Assembly: GCA_951394045.1 (NCBI GenBank)
Contig: CATOAN010000012.1
Span: forward strand, 1-64,000
Length of the DNA stretch: 64,000 nt
Origin: Nitzschia sp. DOCU1
Lineage: Eukaryota; Bacillariophyta; Bacillariophyceae; Bacillariales; Bacillariaceae
Direction: 5' to 3'
Positions 48,918-59,352 of this stretch are shown piece after piece. Within the stretch, counting starts at the first letter, position 1. Each line of letters starts with the position of its first letter. Made by a program: the position numbers and the translations under genes. The notes beneath the pieces were generated by a model. It ran no database searches and was not told the origin of the DNA. It saw only the letters and a list, made by a program, of their open reading frames with translations.

Positions 48918-51863
48918 GACAATTGTAGCAATGCTTACGGTGGCAAAGACGATGCTACTGATGAAGAAATCATTTCTTGCTGGGAAGATCACCTCAGGTC
49001 ATTAGATGCAAGCGATGTTCCGGCCCCCGAGACGCTTCTGGCAGAGATTGACAGGCTGATGAGCTCAAGTCGGCGAAATGAAGACTCAATCGTCTGTGGA
49101 GGCAACGATGGCAACATCGACGACGAAGAGGCTGATTGCGTTGATCCGATGGGGTACAACGCCGACCATCTGCAAATGCAACTCCAAGGCAATGATGATG
49201 ATGACGACGACGACATTCGAATCGAGTTTAATGAGCAGCATGTTTGTTCAACCATGGCAAACTATCCAGATGCCGTTGCAGATCCTGTTGCAGCCTTCGA
49301 CGCCCTGAAGGACTCGGTCATGTCGGCACCAGTTGTTAGCAGCCTTCCCTTTGAGTCTCTGAACACCAGACAGAAGATCTTCGTGCGTCTATTGGAAAAG
49401 CTCCTCGAAGAGTATGCCAAGCCCAAGGACCAGCGGAAGTTTAGCAAGGGCGTCCTTTTGTGTGGTAAAGGCGGCACGGGGAAAAGCACGGCTGTCAACT
49501 ATGTTAGACAGACCATGTTGCGAAACGACGAGTCAGTAGCATTGGCGCCGACTGGGAAAGCTGCTTGTGTGATCCACGGGTCAACATTTTTCAACCGCAC
49601 ACACGGCCTTGCCGTTCCTGTCAGAGACAACAACTCTAACAAGGCAACCTACATGCCTCTGACAGGCGAGCCACTCAAGAGACTGCAAGCCAAGTACAAA
49701 AACGTCAAGCTAGTTTTTATTGACGAATACTCTATGATCACTCAAGAGTCTTTGTGCTACATTGATCGCCGACTGAAGGAGATCAAGGCCAACAAGGAAG
49801 ACTTTGGCGGCTGCGTCGTTGTTCTTGCCAGTGATTCGGCGCAACTACCTCCCGTTTGCGACCCCCATCCACTTTGGGACACCATGGTGAAGAACGTCAA
49901 AGACGAGGTGAGAGTTGGCCGCAAACTGTATCAACAGTTCTTTGACAACGTCGTCATGTTGGACGAAGTCAAAAGAATCGAAGGCGACCCCGATGCCGAA
50001 GCCTTCTTAAAGTTCCTCTTGAGGCTTGCTGAGGGCAAACTCACTATAGACGACTGGAACGATTTCATGAATCGTTGCAGCAAGTCTAGAATGAGCAAGG
50101 CGGAATGGAGAAGACGAGGATTTGAGGATAAACAGCGTGCCTACTTCCTTACCCCTACCAATAAAGCCGCCAACGAATATAACGCCAGCACACTCCAGTC
50201 TCTTGGCCAGTCCATCGTTCGTGTCGACGCTTTAAACACTGGACCAACCAAGGCAATCGCGGCGAAAGTGAAAGCAACACCCTCCGACTCTTGCAGGGGA
50301 CTCAAGAACCAAATATACCTCTGTACCGGCGCCAAGGTATCCCTGACTACCAACCTTTGGACCGAGGCTGGTCTCGCAAATGGGCAAACTGGCATCGTTC
50401 GCGATGTTGTCTACGCAGACGATGCCCAGGTTCCCGACATGCCCTTGTTTGTCTGGGTCGAAATCGAGGACTACCGTGGTCCAAGTTTCTTCCCAGGCAA
50501 TCAAGATCGTTCAAAGTGGGTACCGATCACGCCGATTGCAGCAGAGGTCTCCATTCGCCCATCAAAAGGAATAGAGGCCCAATGGTCACAAGGCGAACGC
50601 ACGCAGCTTCCTTTGGCTCTTGCTTGGGCCTGGACGATCCACAAGTCGCAAGGCCAGACACTCAAGGGGCCGATCGTGATGGACATTGGCGACAAGGAAA
50701 TGGAAGTCGGTCTCACTTACGTCGCTGTTTCTCGAGCCTGTGCATTCAACACAATCGGTCTTGCCCGTGCCGTTGCAGGTAGCCGCTTGACAAGCCACAT
50801 CAAGTTCAACAAGAAACTTCAGCATCGGCGCGATGCTGATCAGCGACTCGTTGGGCTTGAAGTGGAAACGTTTGATCGGCTCAAGGAAACTGGTGGTGCA
50901 AACGATTTGCCGGATGATTTGCCACCTCGCAGCCATCTCATGCCCAAGTACGGAAAGGTTGATGTTCAGGCCCGCCAGGCACAAGCCAAACGTGACTATG
51001 AGAGTCGCAGACGTGCTTCTACGACCAACGGTGCCAGTCGCACGAAGAAACAACACGTCACTGAACCGGCTCCGGTGACTCCACCATCCCCGCCGCTGCC
51101 GAGTGGAAAGAGACAACGAGTAGTGACGACCGGGACAAGTCAAAAGCGACGGCGCACCGTTCCAATGACAATGGAGCGGCCAGAGACTGTTGCTGAAATC
51201 TACCGAATGATGCGACGAGACAATTTTCACGCTTCTTTCATCGAGAAGGCGACTACTCTCTTCGACTTTTACAACGTTGTCGGCGATGGCAACTGTGGAA
51301 TCTATTGCTTCGAAAAGTATCTTTCCGAAGCACTTGGGGAAGAAGTCCAGGGTCCAACGCGACGGCGCAAGCAGCTACAGTCCATGCTAGTCGATGAAGC
51401 AATACGGGCCGAGATCGAACAGTACATGGATACTACCAGTACTGAGAGTGGTGTCTCATTAATTGCTTACCAGATCTACTCTACTGAAACTGAAATTTAT
51501 GTCGAGGGCGAGTCGTACGAGCGTGGTGCTCCTGGCGCCCGATACGTTGATCTGCGAACAATGGGTCCATTGCACATCTCGCAATTTGACATCAGTAATT
51601 TCATCCACATCAGTGGACAACAAGTCAGGTCATGCTCTATCTGGCAGCGGGACGAGGACTCACTCCTTCTCAACATGAGGGCCGTCGATTTACAAGCCGC
51701 GGATGCTCGACATTCGGACTTCTTGCTTGCCTCTCTAGCATCATTGGATCCAAATGATGCTAGATACGACGCTGAGAAAGCGTCAACAACGTTCGCTGTC
51801 TACCTACACGGACCGCACTTTTGGTGGCTTCGTCCCAAGGCATGGAGCAAGAACATAAACTAG
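48918..51863 (+). CDS. Helitron PIF1-like helicase with C-terminal OTU protease domain
   Basis: In frame after the second TGA, 981 residues, first Met at 49059. The helicase has CGKGGTGKST (Walker A, 136-144 from that Met), FIDEYSMIT (Walker B), VVLASDSAQLPPV and a C-terminal SF1B part with LAWAWTIHKSQGQTL and YVAVSRA. A Lys/Arg/Pro-rich linker follows. The OTU-type cysteine protease comes last: VVGDGNCGIYCFEKY with the Cys at 746 and LHGPHFWWLRPK with the His at 920, 20 residues from the end. It ends TAG. OTU domains are known in some Helitron groups; here the domain keeps its Asp, Cys and His. Confidence 0.92.
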   Translation, partial: DNCSNAYGGKDDATDEEIISCWEDHLRSLDASDVPAPETLLAEIDRLMSSSRRNEDSIVCGGNDGNIDDEEADCVDPMGYNADHLQMQLQGNDDDDDDDIRIEFNEQHVCSTMANYPDAVADPVAAFDALKDSVMSAPVVSSLPFESLNTRQKIFVRLLEKLLEEYAKPKDQRKFSKGVLLCGKGGTGKSTAVNYVRQTMLRNDESVALAPTGKAACVIHGSTFFNRTHGLAVPVRDNNSNKATYMPLTGEPLKRLQAKYKNVKLVFIDEYSMITQESLCYIDRRLKEIKANKEDFGGCVVVLASDSAQLPPVCDPHPLWDTMVKNVKDEVRVGRKLYQQFFDNVVMLDEVKRIEGDPDAEAFLKFLLRLAEGKLTIDDWNDFMNRCSKSRMSKAEWRRRGFEDKQRAYFLTPTNKAANEYNASTLQSLGQSIVRVDALNTGPTKAIAAKVKATPSDSCRGLKNQIYLCTGAKVSLTTNLWTEAGLANGQTGIVRDVVYADDAQVPDMPLFVWVEIEDYRGPSFFPGNQDRSKWVPITPIAAEVSIRPSKGIEAQWSQGERTQLPLALAWAWTIHKSQGQTLKGPIVMDIGDKEMEVGLTYVAVSRACAFNTIGLARAVAGSRLTSHIKFNKKLQHRRDADQRLVGLEVETFDRLKETGGANDLPDDLPPRSHLMPKYGKVDVQARQAQAKRDYESRRRASTTNGASRTKKQHVTEPAPVTPPSPPLPSGKRQRVVTTGTSQKRRRTVPMTMERPETVAEIYRMMRRDNFHASFIEKATTLFDFYNVVGDGNCGIYCFEKYLSEALGEEVQGPTRRRKQLQSMLVDEAIRAEIEQYMDTTSTESGVSLIAYQIYSTETEIYVEGESYERGAPGARYVDLRTMGPLHISQFDISNFIHISGQQVRSCSIWQRDEDSLLLNMRAVDLQAADARHSDFLLASLASLDPNDARYDAEKASTTFAVYLHGPHFWWLRPKAWSKNIN

Positions 51864-53783
51864 AACAATAATTTTTCTTTCTAGCTAGATTATGATTGTA
51901 ATTACAATCGTCTCGTCTCGTCTCGTCGTCATCTCGTCATCGCATTGCAATGACGGTCTCGGATTCAATTAAAATAAAGAATTTGTTGTGTGTCTGTAAT
52001 TCTACCTTACTTGCATCGCCCCCAGATATGACTAATCCGTTCGAAGTTAGTGGGACGATGTTTGCTGCTCGTAGGTACAGCGCAGCCGCTTCCTTTCTGC
52101 AAGATAAAGAGCGGCCGTGTCAGGGCCAACTCTAAATCTCGCTGCCGACTGAGCCAGGGACCAGCTCAAGTCGACTCACCAGAGGCAGGACGGGCCCCCG
52201 GGACGTTCTTATTTAAAGTCGGCTGTCCTAGCCGACTCATCCTCTCAGCTTGCAACACTCTAGGTCTGCACCAGCGAAAGAGGGGTGAAGTAGGAAGGCG
52301 TCGTTCGGCTTGGGCCCCCCCGGCCCACCAGCGGAAACGACAGTAGTAGGGGATAAGGACCGTAGTGGCCCCGAGGCTCGTAGGGCCCCGCTTTTTCGCA
52401 ATAGGGCGCCCATTACAGCGCCCCTGGGGATCTTTGTCATCGTTGCCGACAAATTCTCTTGTTGTGTCGTCGAACGGCTAGGGCCAATTGGGGCCCTCCA
52501 GCGGAACGACGGTCGTAGTAGGGTATTCAGGATACTATGGCCCCAGGGCTCGTTGTAGCCCCGATTCCCGTTTATGGGGCGGCCATTACGGCCACGTAGA
52601 AAGCCCCCGGGTTCCGTTCTCGAACCCCTTCCGTGGACTCAAGACGACAGGGTGGAACCTAATCGAAACAGGAGCCAAACGAGAAGGGGGGGGGGGGGAG
52701 ACGGGGTATTGTTGTGTAATTATCCATCAATCAACAGTAGAGGGTGTTGATGATGGTGACGATGATGGTGGTGATGATGTTGGCGACGATGGTGATGATG
52801 ATGACATGACCATGATGTTGTTGAGTTTGTTGTTGTTGTTGTTGTTGCTGCTGTTCTTTCATTCCGGATCTGTCGGTGGTAGCTTTGCGGTCATCATCGC
52901 GCAGGTCATCTGCGCGCACGAACGGCGAATCGCCAATCTCGCCAACTCGCCAACGCGCGCGCCTTTGGATTTTTAAACGGATAGAGTGTGCCAATGTAAT
53001 TAGGCGAAGTATTGGATGACAGTGCCAATGTAGTTAAGGCACATCCTTTTGATTCTGCTCGCCAATAATGGTTACATAGAGAAGTCGTCCGGACAAATGC
53101 GCGCGAACCATGGTCACATAGAGGAGTGCACGTGCGTTCGATCGATCGAGTTGAACAACGGCGCAACGAGCAATCAACTAACACACGAAACGAGCAATCA
53201 ACTATCACACAAAACGAGCAATCAACTAACACACGGAACGAGCAATTTTTAGGTGCTGAACCTCCACGAACAATCAACTAACATTAGGGTTGGGTTTGGG
53301 TGGGTTGGAACACGGTTACTATCTAGTAGAATCAATGACAACGAGCAATCAACTATCACACAGAACGAGCAATCAACTAACACACAGAACGAGCAATTTT
53401 TAGGTGCTGAACCCCCACGAACAATCAACTAACATTAGGGTTGGGTTTGGGTGGGTTGGAACACGGTTACTATCTAGTAGAGTCCCCCGTCGTCCATGGA
53501 TACGAAATCACAAGTAATTTTCGATAAAGCGGCGATTTCTTGTAGTAATGTTCTTTCTGCGGGCATATTTATTTATGACGTATGATGATTAAAGCCCCCC
53601 TGGTCGACCGGTATATCAACGGATACGAAAGCACTAGTAAAAAAAACCAAAGTCTATTTTTAACCGGCAGGGGGAAACTAGTCGCCCAACCCGGCCCCGG
53701 CACCTACCGCCTGTAGCGATGCGAGGAATAGAGTACCGCACTGGATGCAGTGTTTTCTTTTTCGAAAGGCGATCAGCACATTT
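51864..53783. other. Non-coding region with simple and tandem repeats
   Basis: No gene seen. CTCGTCTCGTCTCGT run near 51910; two diverged copies of a block rich in GGGCCC around 52300-52420 and 52490-52600; a run of G near 52687-52700; GATGATGGTG and TTGTTG microsatellites at 52742-52856. Confidence 0.6.
53150..53490. repeat. Two copies of a 151-bp unit with G-rich telomere-like motif
   Basis: Within each unit ACGAGCAATCAACTAACACA recurs every 21 bp, followed by ATTAGGGTTGGGTTTGGGTG (G runs at 53287-53304 and 53438-53455). Confidence 0.85.
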
Positions 53784-55236
53784 TTATAATGGCTGATCCT
53801 GTGTTAGCTCAAGCAGTGCCCGAATGTTGGTTGCCTGGGTCATGCTGTGAAGAATGGCGGGTCGCCACAGGTCTATCCAGTCCTCAATGGTGTCAAGGGT
53901 GTGGTTAGCAGCCACGTGGAGATCGTAGGTGGGGTAGAACATGTGACGATCTTGTGGCATGGTTCGGGGGCGCCACTCATATAGTTCGAGGAGTTGAGAG
54001 TGGAGGAGGATTTCCCGGCGTGCTTGTTGGTCTGCCTGGTCTTTGCCATGGCGTTCTGTATTGCGGATCTTCGATAGGTCAAACCAGTGCTTCAGAATGC
54101 GTGTGCCCACCTTGCGCACCCAGGCTGAACCCTTCTGCCTGTTCCTCAACAAGGTTTTGTCTTGTGGCATATTCCCGATGAAGTCGTTGCCAGTATATGC
54201 TCCACCGAGCCCGGAACAGATGGGACCAGCCAATGATGTTTTGTGATTCGATCAGTTGATGATATGCTGCTGGATATCCGTTGGTGCCAATGCCCGGAAG
54301 GTTATTCGCCCATCTTTGGAGTCCATCACGGAGAATATCGCATAACATTGGGTCGGATCGAAGTTTCTGCTCCGCGAAGCGGATGGTTGTTGTGATCATA
54401 GTGGTTCTCCAAGCAGAGCGGGACGGGCCGGGGCATCGAATAACATGGTCGTTGTCCTCAGACTCGCAATCATCGCAGGATGGGCACCTGGGGGAGTGGT
54501 GGTGGCTATTTCTGTGAGCAATGGCCCCTGTGGGGGCAATCATATGCAAATGCTTCACGAGGGTGGTTTCCTGGGAACGGTGGGTGCGGATGATTTGTTT
54601 GTATGCTGACCAGTCGATCTCTGAACATATGGAAGAGTCCCAGTTGAATAGTGTCTCGTAGTACTTAAATAACGTTGGCAGAGTGGCTGCTTCCCGGATC
54701 CTTGATTTGTAGTATGCTGTAACTGATTCGCCCTGAATGAGCAATTGTGCGCAGGTAGTTGGGAGGAATGTCGCCACAGGCCGAGGGCCTCCTTCCTCTT
54801 CTTGGAACAGTTTTGCTTGATCATCAGCTTCGCAGTTAAGGCGGGCTGCCTGGGACAGTTCGGCTCGGGGGCGGTGGCGATCCTGGTGGCCTTGGATCCA
54901 CTTGACGGACGGGGGCTGTGGAAGTGCCTTGTATGATTCAACCACCATGGTAATCAGATCCCATTCCGGGGATAGCGTGGTATTGGGGATGCGGAATTTA
55001 GACTCCAAGATTTTCTTCAGGCATTTGATAACTCGTTTATTGTCGATATAATGTGAGAGACCAGTCTGTAATGGGATGCCTGTGAATTCCGACAGTCGTA
55101 GTAGGAAGCGGTAAATCGCAAGAGCTCCGTAACTCTCAGATCGAAATGACTTGGCGTGCTCCTGAGGCAGGACCTCGGCCCCGGAATAGTCGCTTATAGT
55201 CAAAGCTTTTGCAGACATGACCAAAGGAGGCCGAAA
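53784..55236 (-). pseudogene. LINE-like polyprotein, C-terminal half (RNase H end, zinc knuckle)
   Basis: After the frameshift near 55225 the product reads VMSAKALTISDYSG, RSESYGALAIYRFLLR (Glu of RNase H), HYIDNKRVIKCLKK (Asp), VKWIQGHQDRH (last Asp region), then LVKHLHMIAPTGAIAHRN, CPSCDDCESEDNDHVIRCPG (zinc knuckle). A second shift near 54110 leads to RKVGTRILKHWFDLSKIRNTER to the stop at 53784. It aligns with the insert at 25452. Minus-strand 3' end, without an obvious poly(A). Confidence 0.8.
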
Positions 55237-56425
55237 CGGCCTTGGCCGAACCGTCTGTGCCCACATGGAAATTGCCTTGGTTGAGAGTATTCATGATGTT
55301 GGCCGGCGTGTCGAAAAGATCATGTTGCTGCAGCAATTCTCTCTCCCAGGACGGCAAGGTGTTGATGAATGTCGGGAAAGTGGCTTGGTTTGGCAGGGTG
55401 GTAGGAGGAGGCGGCTGGTAGTTGAAGACGGGGCGGACGATTGCTCCTAATTCCGCTGCATGAACTGGGTAGCCAATGGCACGCTCAGGGGCAAAAGGGG
55501 GGTCGGAGTAGGTGTAGACATTACCATGGAGAGGGATCAAGCGGGAATACAGACTGCCTTGGGAATGCTGAAACAACGCATTGGAGATGGGGTCATGAAC
55601 ATACTTGGGTCGCCTGCGGCACTTGTGATGTTCAACTATCCACGCCCGTAGTGGGCGAGCAAGGAATCCATTCCGGTCCAGCAAGGTCATCATAAACCGG
55701 CGCCATGTGAGCCATGCTGGCGAGAATGGACGAGGCTGGTTGAAGAGTTGGGAACTCATCTGGCCTTCAAGCGGGGCTGCTGTGCCCTCCAGTATGCCAG
55801 GTAGGAGGCGGGAGCCTGTTGTATGGGTGATATCAGCAATCGTAACGACTTGGAGGTACCGCCGGCATGAATTAATTCGGTCCAACGTTGCAGGACGAGG
55901 GTCAAAGGCAATTGCGTGGTCCATAATGAAACTGTCATGCTGGCGAAGCAGGGGGGGCACCACATCATTTTCCGCTGGTAGAAGGATGCTCCCTTTGATG
56001 GACTGAAGAAAGTCGCGGACGCTGCTGATCCATTTGGAGGGTGTAGGAGGAATCGTCTGGGAAGGGGACTCCCAGATGAACACAGATGTTCCCGCATACG
56101 CTTGAGCCCAGCTCAGGGCGATAAGAAGTAACTTCCCTGGTTGGCCATCCGGTGTTCGCAGATGTTTCAATAGGAGTAGAATCTGCAGGAGCCCTTGCTC
56201 CACGTAAAGCCAACGAAATCCAGCTCCCCCAAACGCTCGTGGACCATATCTCACCGCCAGGGCCATATTGCGATTATAACCACAACTACTCACGATCATG
56301 ATCATAAACCGACTCTGGATTGAGGTGCATTCAGCTTCCGAGAGCGATGTGATAAACTGGCGATTTCTCTTAGTCGTGACTTTTACCTTGGCATATATAT
56401 TCATGCCATGGGACGACTCATTCAA
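55213..56425 (-). pseudogene. LINE-like polyprotein, region between RT and RNase H
   Basis: Starts MNESSHGMNIYAKVKV at 56425; contains YGPRAFGGAGFRWLYVEQGLLQILLLLKHLR, a motif seen after the RT thumb in this type of element, and ends with the RNase H start VGTDGSAKAVSASFG. It then shifts frame near 55225. The RT itself is missing, so the copy is 5'-truncated, as LINEs often are. Confidence 0.75.
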
Positions 56426-56497
56426 AAGCAGTCGTTTTCCTCATCTTTCTTGAGAAACGACAAGTCGTTTTGAGAATGTTCCCATTGAAAGCAAACA

Positions 56498-56974
56498 ATG
56501 TCCGACAATCCACCGAACGACGATGACAACGAGTCTTCAGACGATGATTGGGTTACTCCTGTCCATTATATGGACGCAGTAATCCACTACATCTACGATC
56601 CTCTGTCTGACTACGCGAGTGACGACTATCATGACCCCTCGGACGACGATGATGAATCGACCGATGATGAGGTCGGTGACTACGAACGCGTAAGTCATGA
56701 GGAAATCGAAGCTAATCTTGACCAATACATTGCAGAGACGCTAGCCTTGTGGGATGCAGATGTCGATGCGGATGCGGATGTGGATGCGGATGCGGGTGGT
56801 CGCAACGACGACGACCATGTCCAACGCAATGCACGACCTTGCGATTATGTAGATGAAGATGACTATCGTGGCGAAGAGTGGGAAGAAGAATTAGATAATT
56901 ACATCGCCGATGCTCTAGTCCGTCACGGTGTGTACCCTGACGAGGACGACTATGACAACGATCCCTTGCGATGA
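56498..56974 (+). CDS. Acidic hypothetical protein, 158 aa
   Basis: Intact ATG-to-TGA frame, extremely rich in Asp and Glu (DDDDESTDDEVGDYE, a DADVDADADVDADA repeat), with short hydrophobic helices (YMDAVIHYIYDPLSDY, LDNYIADALVRHGVYPDEDD). The repeated pattern Ixx-LDxYIAxxLxxxG at residues about 67-80 and 132-146 suggests an internal duplication. No family known. It faces two further acidic genes inside the proposed Helitron. Confidence 0.55.
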   Translation: MSDNPPNDDDNESSDDDWVTPVHYMDAVIHYIYDPLSDYASDDYHDPSDDDDESTDDEVGDYERVSHEEIEANLDQYIAETLALWDADVDADADVDADAGGRNDDDHVQRNARPCDYVDEDDYRGEEWEEELDNYIADALVRHGVYPDEDDYDNDPLR

Positions 56975-57049
56975 CGAGGATTTCTACAAACTAATCAATT
57001 TCTACTATTGAATTACGAATAGGCTATTAATAATAGTTATCTAACTAGT

Positions 57050-57628
57050 CTATTCATCAATGTATTCTTTCTGCTTCGAATCGTCATCTTCGTCGACACT
57101 GTCAAATGCCAAAGTGTGCTCGTTTTCTTGATCTTGTTTCATTTCTTCTGCATTGTCATCCTCTTCTTCCAATTCGTTAATGTTTTCGTCATCGTCATCG
57201 TCTGCTTCTTCTTCCATCTCGTCCGATGACTCTTGACTACTCACTAGGACTCCAATGGGTCTTGGTGGCGGCCCCCAACGCCCCGGCGGCGGGCCTTCTC
57301 CATCGCCAGCCAAGGCCCCCAACATTTCAACATCCTCATCCAAGGGCCACTGAATAATCGGCAGCTCGTCCACATCCAGATTCCATCTTTGAAAATCTCC
57401 ATCCTCGAACCATTGACCATCGAAGTAGCGGTAAAACATTTCCAATTCTTCACGCGTCCAGTCATTCGGGCGTAACACCAGTGCCCTGACAACATCTCGA
57501 ATAGGCGGCACATAACCCTCTTGTGCGAACTCTTGTAGAAGTATGTGTCTTTCCCGACGTTGGAAATAATCCGGCTGTTGATTTCCATCCCAATCTTCGT
57601 AGTCATCTTTGATTGCTTCTTCGTCCAT
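57050..57628 (-). CDS. Acidic hypothetical protein, 192 aa
   Basis: Intact frame from ATG 57628 to TAG. The N-terminal half may fold (FAQEGYVPPIRDVVRALVLR, TREELEMFYRYFDGQWF); a Pro-rich turn (GEGPPPGRWGPPPRP) and an acidic tail (DDDDDENINELEEEDD) follow. Convergent with the previous ORF. No family recognised. Confidence 0.55.
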   Translation of the reverse strand: MDEEAIKDDYEDWDGNQQPDYFQRRERHILLQEFAQEGYVPPIRDVVRALVLRPNDWTREELEMFYRYFDGQWFEDGDFQRWNLDVDELPIIQWPLDEDVEMLGALAGDGEGPPPGRWGPPPRPIGVLVSSQESSDEMEEEADDDDDENINELEEEDDNAEEMKQDQENEHTLAFDSVDEDDDSKQKEYIDE

Positions 57629-57930
57629 TGTCGTTTTCTCGTTTGTTTCTCAAAACTAAAATGTGAGACCAATTTCATTCTCAATGACTCGATTGATTGA
57701 TTGTTGCGTCGAGTCGATCTTGTCGTCAAAGTGGAAACCGGGGGGTCCCCGGTTTGTTTTAGTCGATCCTAGTGTAAGGGAAACAGGGGCGCCCGGTTTT
57801 TGGGGGGGGGGGAGTCGCGGATGATTTGTATAAAGATACAGTAACTACTGACTAATGAATTACTACTAATGAATTACTACTATTAGAAGGAGTATTACAG
57901 GCTAATACGGTTCTTAAATAGATGAATAGG

Positions 57931-58218
57931 CTAATAATCTTCCCACAGCCCCATGACTTCGCTGCCATTGGGGCATTGAACGATCTGGTAGGCCAGATCT
58001 CCTTCACTAACGACAGACGACGACACATCAGACTCATCGTCGTCCATGTAGTCGCTGTCATCGTCGTCTATCTCGATGGCGGTCGAAGGGCTCATCCCCT
58101 CAACCACCTCGACCTCGTCATCCTCGTCATCCTCAACCACCTCGACCTCGTCATCCTCGTCATCCTCAACATTGTCGTCCTCATCCTCAACATCGTCGTC
58201 ATCATCATCAACATCGTC

Positions 58219-58284
<66 letters not shown>

Positions 58285-58303
58285 ATTGTCATTGTCATTG
58301 TCA

Positions 58304-58339
<36 letters not shown>

Positions 58340-58447
58340 TTTGTCTTCCTTCTCTTCTTTTGATGGTGGTGGTCCTCGTTGACTTTGTTGCCGCCGCCGT
58401 TGGTTTCGTTATCGTCGTCGTCGTCGTCCTCGTCCTCGTCCTCGTTA

Positions 58448-58487
<40 letters not shown>

Positions 58488-58644
58488 TATCGTCATCATC
58501 ATCGTACTCATCATCGTCATCGTCTTCCTCTACCACCATCACGTTGTCTTGACGGTATGAGTACCGTCGGTGGTGTTGATTGTTGTTGCTCCACATTGTC
58601 ATGAGAATGACCTTCTCGTTCTTGAATTTTCGGGTGCTTGTCAA
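57931..58644 (-). CDS. Acidic low-complexity protein, 237 aa
   Basis: Frame open from 58644 to TAG. A basic start (MTSTRKFKNEKVILMTMW, HRRYSYRQ) is followed by DE and ND repeats coded by GAC/AAC microsatellites (58200-58340), then EVEVVEDDEDDEVEVVE and a more complex C-terminus (DLAYQIVQCPNGSEVMGLWEDY). The ends look like real protein; the centre has expanded by repeat slippage. Function unknown. Confidence 0.5.
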
Positions 58645-58759
58645 TAAAAAGATACGTTTTGGATTTGTCGTCGTGTTCTCACAATGTCCCCGTTTTTAGT
58701 TTGATTGTTGTGTTTTGGGGAGTCCCCTCCCCCGGTCGGCCCGCGCCGGCCGATGAATG

Positions 58760-58861
58760 GCCCAGCGGCCCGAGCGCCCGCCTTACCGCGCCGGTACGAT
58801 AGAAAACGGAGCGCCAACCAACCCACGCTCCGTTTTCTATCGCTCCCGCGCTACACTTATA
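58760..58861 (+). repeat. Helitron 3' terminus with hairpin
   Basis: Matches the 3' end of the short Helitron from GCCCAGCGGCCCGAGCGCCC to TACACTTATA. The hairpin arms CGATAGAAAACGGAGCG are at 58797-58813 and 58826-58842 (17 bp perfect, 12-base loop). Confidence 0.85.
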
Positions 58862-58995
58862 AAGGATATTTGGTTGGGGACGCTATTGAATTAAAGTATG
58901 CTAGCTAATTGAATTACAAACATTGTGCTATTGGATGATAGGCAGCCGTTCCTGTCACAGGGGTCTGGGAATAGGATTTTTGCACTTTGTGATGC

Positions 58996-59352
58996 ATGTC
59001 TGCCAGGCAAGAAGCTACGGAGCAAGTGATGGATCTCAGAAACACACTTCGCTACCTAGGAGTGCCGATCCAAGGAAAGTCCTGGATGTTTGGCGACAAC
59101 AAGACCGTTTGCGACAGCACGTCGAAACCTGCAGCCAAGCTCACCAAACGGCACGTGATCTTGTCGTATCATCGCGTGCGAGAAGCCGTCGCTGCGGGTA
59201 TCATCGCGTTACTGCATGTTCCCGGCAAGCAAAATCCCGCCAACATTCTCTCCAAGGCTTGGGGATATACAGATGTCTGGCGGATGCTAAAGGTCGTATT
59301 GTTCTGGGAAGGAGACACTAGCCCTCTGGCTGAAGAGGATGCTGGAACCTAG
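58996..59352 (+). pseudogene. Copia-type RNase H, C-terminal part
   Basis: 118 residues: ARQEATEQVMDLRNTLRYLG, SWMFGDNKTVCDSTSKPAAK, KRHVILSYHRVREAVAAGII and VPGKQNPANILSKAWG, the ordinary end of a Ty1/copia pol, closing with TAG. The frame is closed by TGA just upstream (58990), so the fragment starts sharply. It begins nearly where the fragment at 36634-36798 stops. Confidence 0.85.

Larger units (their letters stand above)
44559..58861 (+). mobile_element. Probable autonomous Helitron with OTU domain (14.3 kb)
   Basis: The 5' limit is set where homology with the short Helitron (9775-10652) starts. The 3' limit is set by the hairpin terminus at 58760-58861, which that same short element also carries. 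The unit holds one long Rep-helicase-OTU frame (with two TGA), repeats, a LINE-like fragment and three acidic ORFs. The join of the two ends into one element is an inference; the coding part 45039-51863 is certain. Confidence 0.6.

Noticed and set aside
3134..51863. Reassignment of UGA to Trp in the nuclear code
   Set aside because: Several frames end naturally at TGA (for example 7254 and 56974) and TAA/TAG ends are not exclusive; CpG decay and local readthrough explain the data more simply. It is kept only as a test under the TGA finding.
57922..58560. Plus-strand Val/Ile-rich 'membrane protein'
   Set aside because: It is the antisense of GAC/AAC microsatellites; the acidic minus-strand frame has non-repeat ends.
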